Shown here: positions 4,763 through 5,588 of the stretch, in pieces
How positions within the stretch are numbered: the first letter of the stretch is position 1
Layout: every line of letters begins with the position of its first letter
DNA from: Candidatus Aminicenantota bacterium
GTDB taxonomy: Bacteria; Acidobacteriota; Aminicenantia; UBA2199
Length of the DNA: 5,588 nt
Reading direction: 5' to 3'
NCBI GenBank assembly: GCA_020355945.1
Contig: CP070627.1
Location: forward strand, 2,040,433 to 2,046,020
The notes under the pieces: generated by a model
The model's input: the letters and a program-made list of their open reading frames with translations, nothing else
Databases searched by the model: none
What the model was told of the DNA's origin: nothing
Position numbers and translations under genes: made by a program

Positions 4763-5588
4763 ATGGACATATTAATATACGGCACAATTAACAGCGTCAC
4801 CTTTGCCCTTATAGCTGTTGGTTTTACCCTGGTTTACGGGGTAAGCAGGGTACCCAATTTTGCTCATGGCTCCATATATGTCCTGGTGGGTTTTTTGACC
4901 TGGACTTTTATAAACGACTTGAAAATAAACTATGCACTGGCAATCCTTTTCTCCCTTATGATTGCCGCATTGATCGGTCTTTTTATATATCGTTTCATAC
5001 TGATACGCCTGAGAGGTATGCCCACATCAGAGATCATCGCCTCTTTTGCAGTGGGCTTGATCATATTGGAAGGCCTGCGCATGCAAGGCATCGGGGGGTT
5101 CAAAGGCTTTATCGGACCCTTTTATATACTGCCGCCATTTGTTGAAGGAAAAGTAAAAATATTCGGCGTATTCGTGGATTTGCAGAGAATGATAATCATT
5201 GGCATAGGACTGGCAATAGTAGCATTGTTATGGGTATTTACTCACCATACCAGGATTGGTTTATCCCTTAGAGCCATCGCCCAGGACGAGCAGGCGGCAA
5301 TGATGCTGGGCATCAATTCCCATCGCACCGCAATGATATCCCTGGCTGTGGGTTCTGCTTTGGCCGGCCTGGCTGCGGTAACCATCCTTCCCCTGGGTAA
5401 TATTACTACCGAAGCAGGATACAAGGTCCTGATTTACGCTCTTGCCGTATGTATCGTGGGCGGCCTGGGAAGCTGGACCGGCTCGATCCTGGCTGCCTTT
5501 GTCATTGGATTCGCCATGAAACTCAGCACCACCCTGTTCGGGGCGGTATGGGAATCGGTTGTATTGGTAGGAACTATAATCCTGATAC
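4763..5588 (+). CDS. ABC transporter permease, LivH type (3' end outside window)
   Basis: An open frame runs from the ATG at 4763 to the right edge: 275 complete codons with no stop. It encodes a very hydrophobic inner-membrane protein of the BPD_transp_2 (LivH) family, one of two permeases of a HAAT importer. Landmarks are ALIAVGFTLVYGVSRVPNFAHG (15-36; typical N-terminal LivH block), a cytoplasmic loop THHTRIGLSLRAIAQDEQAA (160-179) followed by MMLGIN, and ALAVCIVGGLGSWTGSILAA (226-245). Family members are about 290-310 residues, so roughly 15-35 are missing. ATG 4763 is the only start: upstream the frame reaches a stop at 4697-4699 without ATG, GTG or TTG. The Shine-Dalgarno is weak (AAGAG at 4747-4751). 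Genes for LivM, LivG and LivF partners are expected to the right. Confidence 0.93.
   Translation, partial: MDILIYGTINSVTFALIAVGFTLVYGVSRVPNFAHGSIYVLVGFLTWTFINDLKINYALAILFSLMIAALIGLFIYRFILIRLRGMPTSEIIASFAVGLIILEGLRMQGIGGFKGFIGPFYILPPFVEGKVKIFGVFVDLQRMIIIGIGLAIVALLWVFTHHTRIGLSLRAIAQDEQAAMMLGINSHRTAMISLAVGSALAGLAAVTILPLGNITTEAGYKVLIYALAVCIVGGLGSWTGSILAAFVIGFAMKLSTTLFGAVWESVVLVGTIILI

Noticed and set aside
4306..4800. 164-codon minus-strand frame opposite the binding-protein gene end and permease start
   Set aside because: It is antisense to two well-supported genes and crosses the terminator-like hairpin. Its translation shows no known family or consistent composition.

Overview
The window looks like ordinary chromosomal DNA from a bacterium that uses Shine-Dalgarno initiation and sigma70-type promoters. 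The substrate-binding protein carries a lipoprotein signal. Nothing fixes the phylum. A LiaF-like protein paired with a LytS-type kinase and a LytTR regulator, together with A/T-rich intergenic repeats of the 'ACCACAAAAGACAC' and 'TTCCATCATTCCA' kind, reminds me of environmental anaerobes (Bacteroidota, Acidobacteriota/Aminicenantes or Desulfobacterota-like genomes). That placement is an impression, not a demonstrated assignment.

The layout is two divergent operons separated by a 428-bp regulatory region. On the minus strand, read from 2953 down to 266, are three genes: a four-helix membrane protein with a LiaF-like beta domain, a LytS/YehU-type membrane histidine kinase whose start overlaps the previous stop by 1 nt, and, after a 103-bp repeat-bearing gap, a LytTR response regulator. 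Upstream lies a perfect-consensus promoter (TTGACA, 17 bp, TATAAT at 3149-3121) that would give a leader of about 160 nt. Left of the regulator, 1-265 holds no gene. It has two tandem stem-loops (58-84 and 94-111), the probable 3' end of this operon, and a small palindrome (191-207).

On the plus strand is the beginning of a branched-chain amino acid (HAAT/Liv) type ABC importer: a lipoprotein substrate-binding protein (3382-4689) and a LivH-type permease (from 4763) that runs off the right edge with probably only its last 15-35 residues missing. A good promoter (TTGACA, 17 bp, TAATAT at 3344-3372) is so close to the binding-protein ATG that the transcript should be nearly leaderless. The 73-bp gap between binding protein and permease holds a hairpin followed by seven T, the likely device that makes binding protein exceed permease.

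The working picture is an envelope-stress or membrane-state sensing module on the left, with the LiaF-like protein as a possible modulator of the kinase and the LytTR protein as output, beside a nutrient importer on the right. Direct repeats and a palindrome next to the two promoters are the best candidate operator sites. I see no CRISPR array, transposase, phage gene, tRNA or rRNA. No radically new system is evident; the notable points are regulatory.
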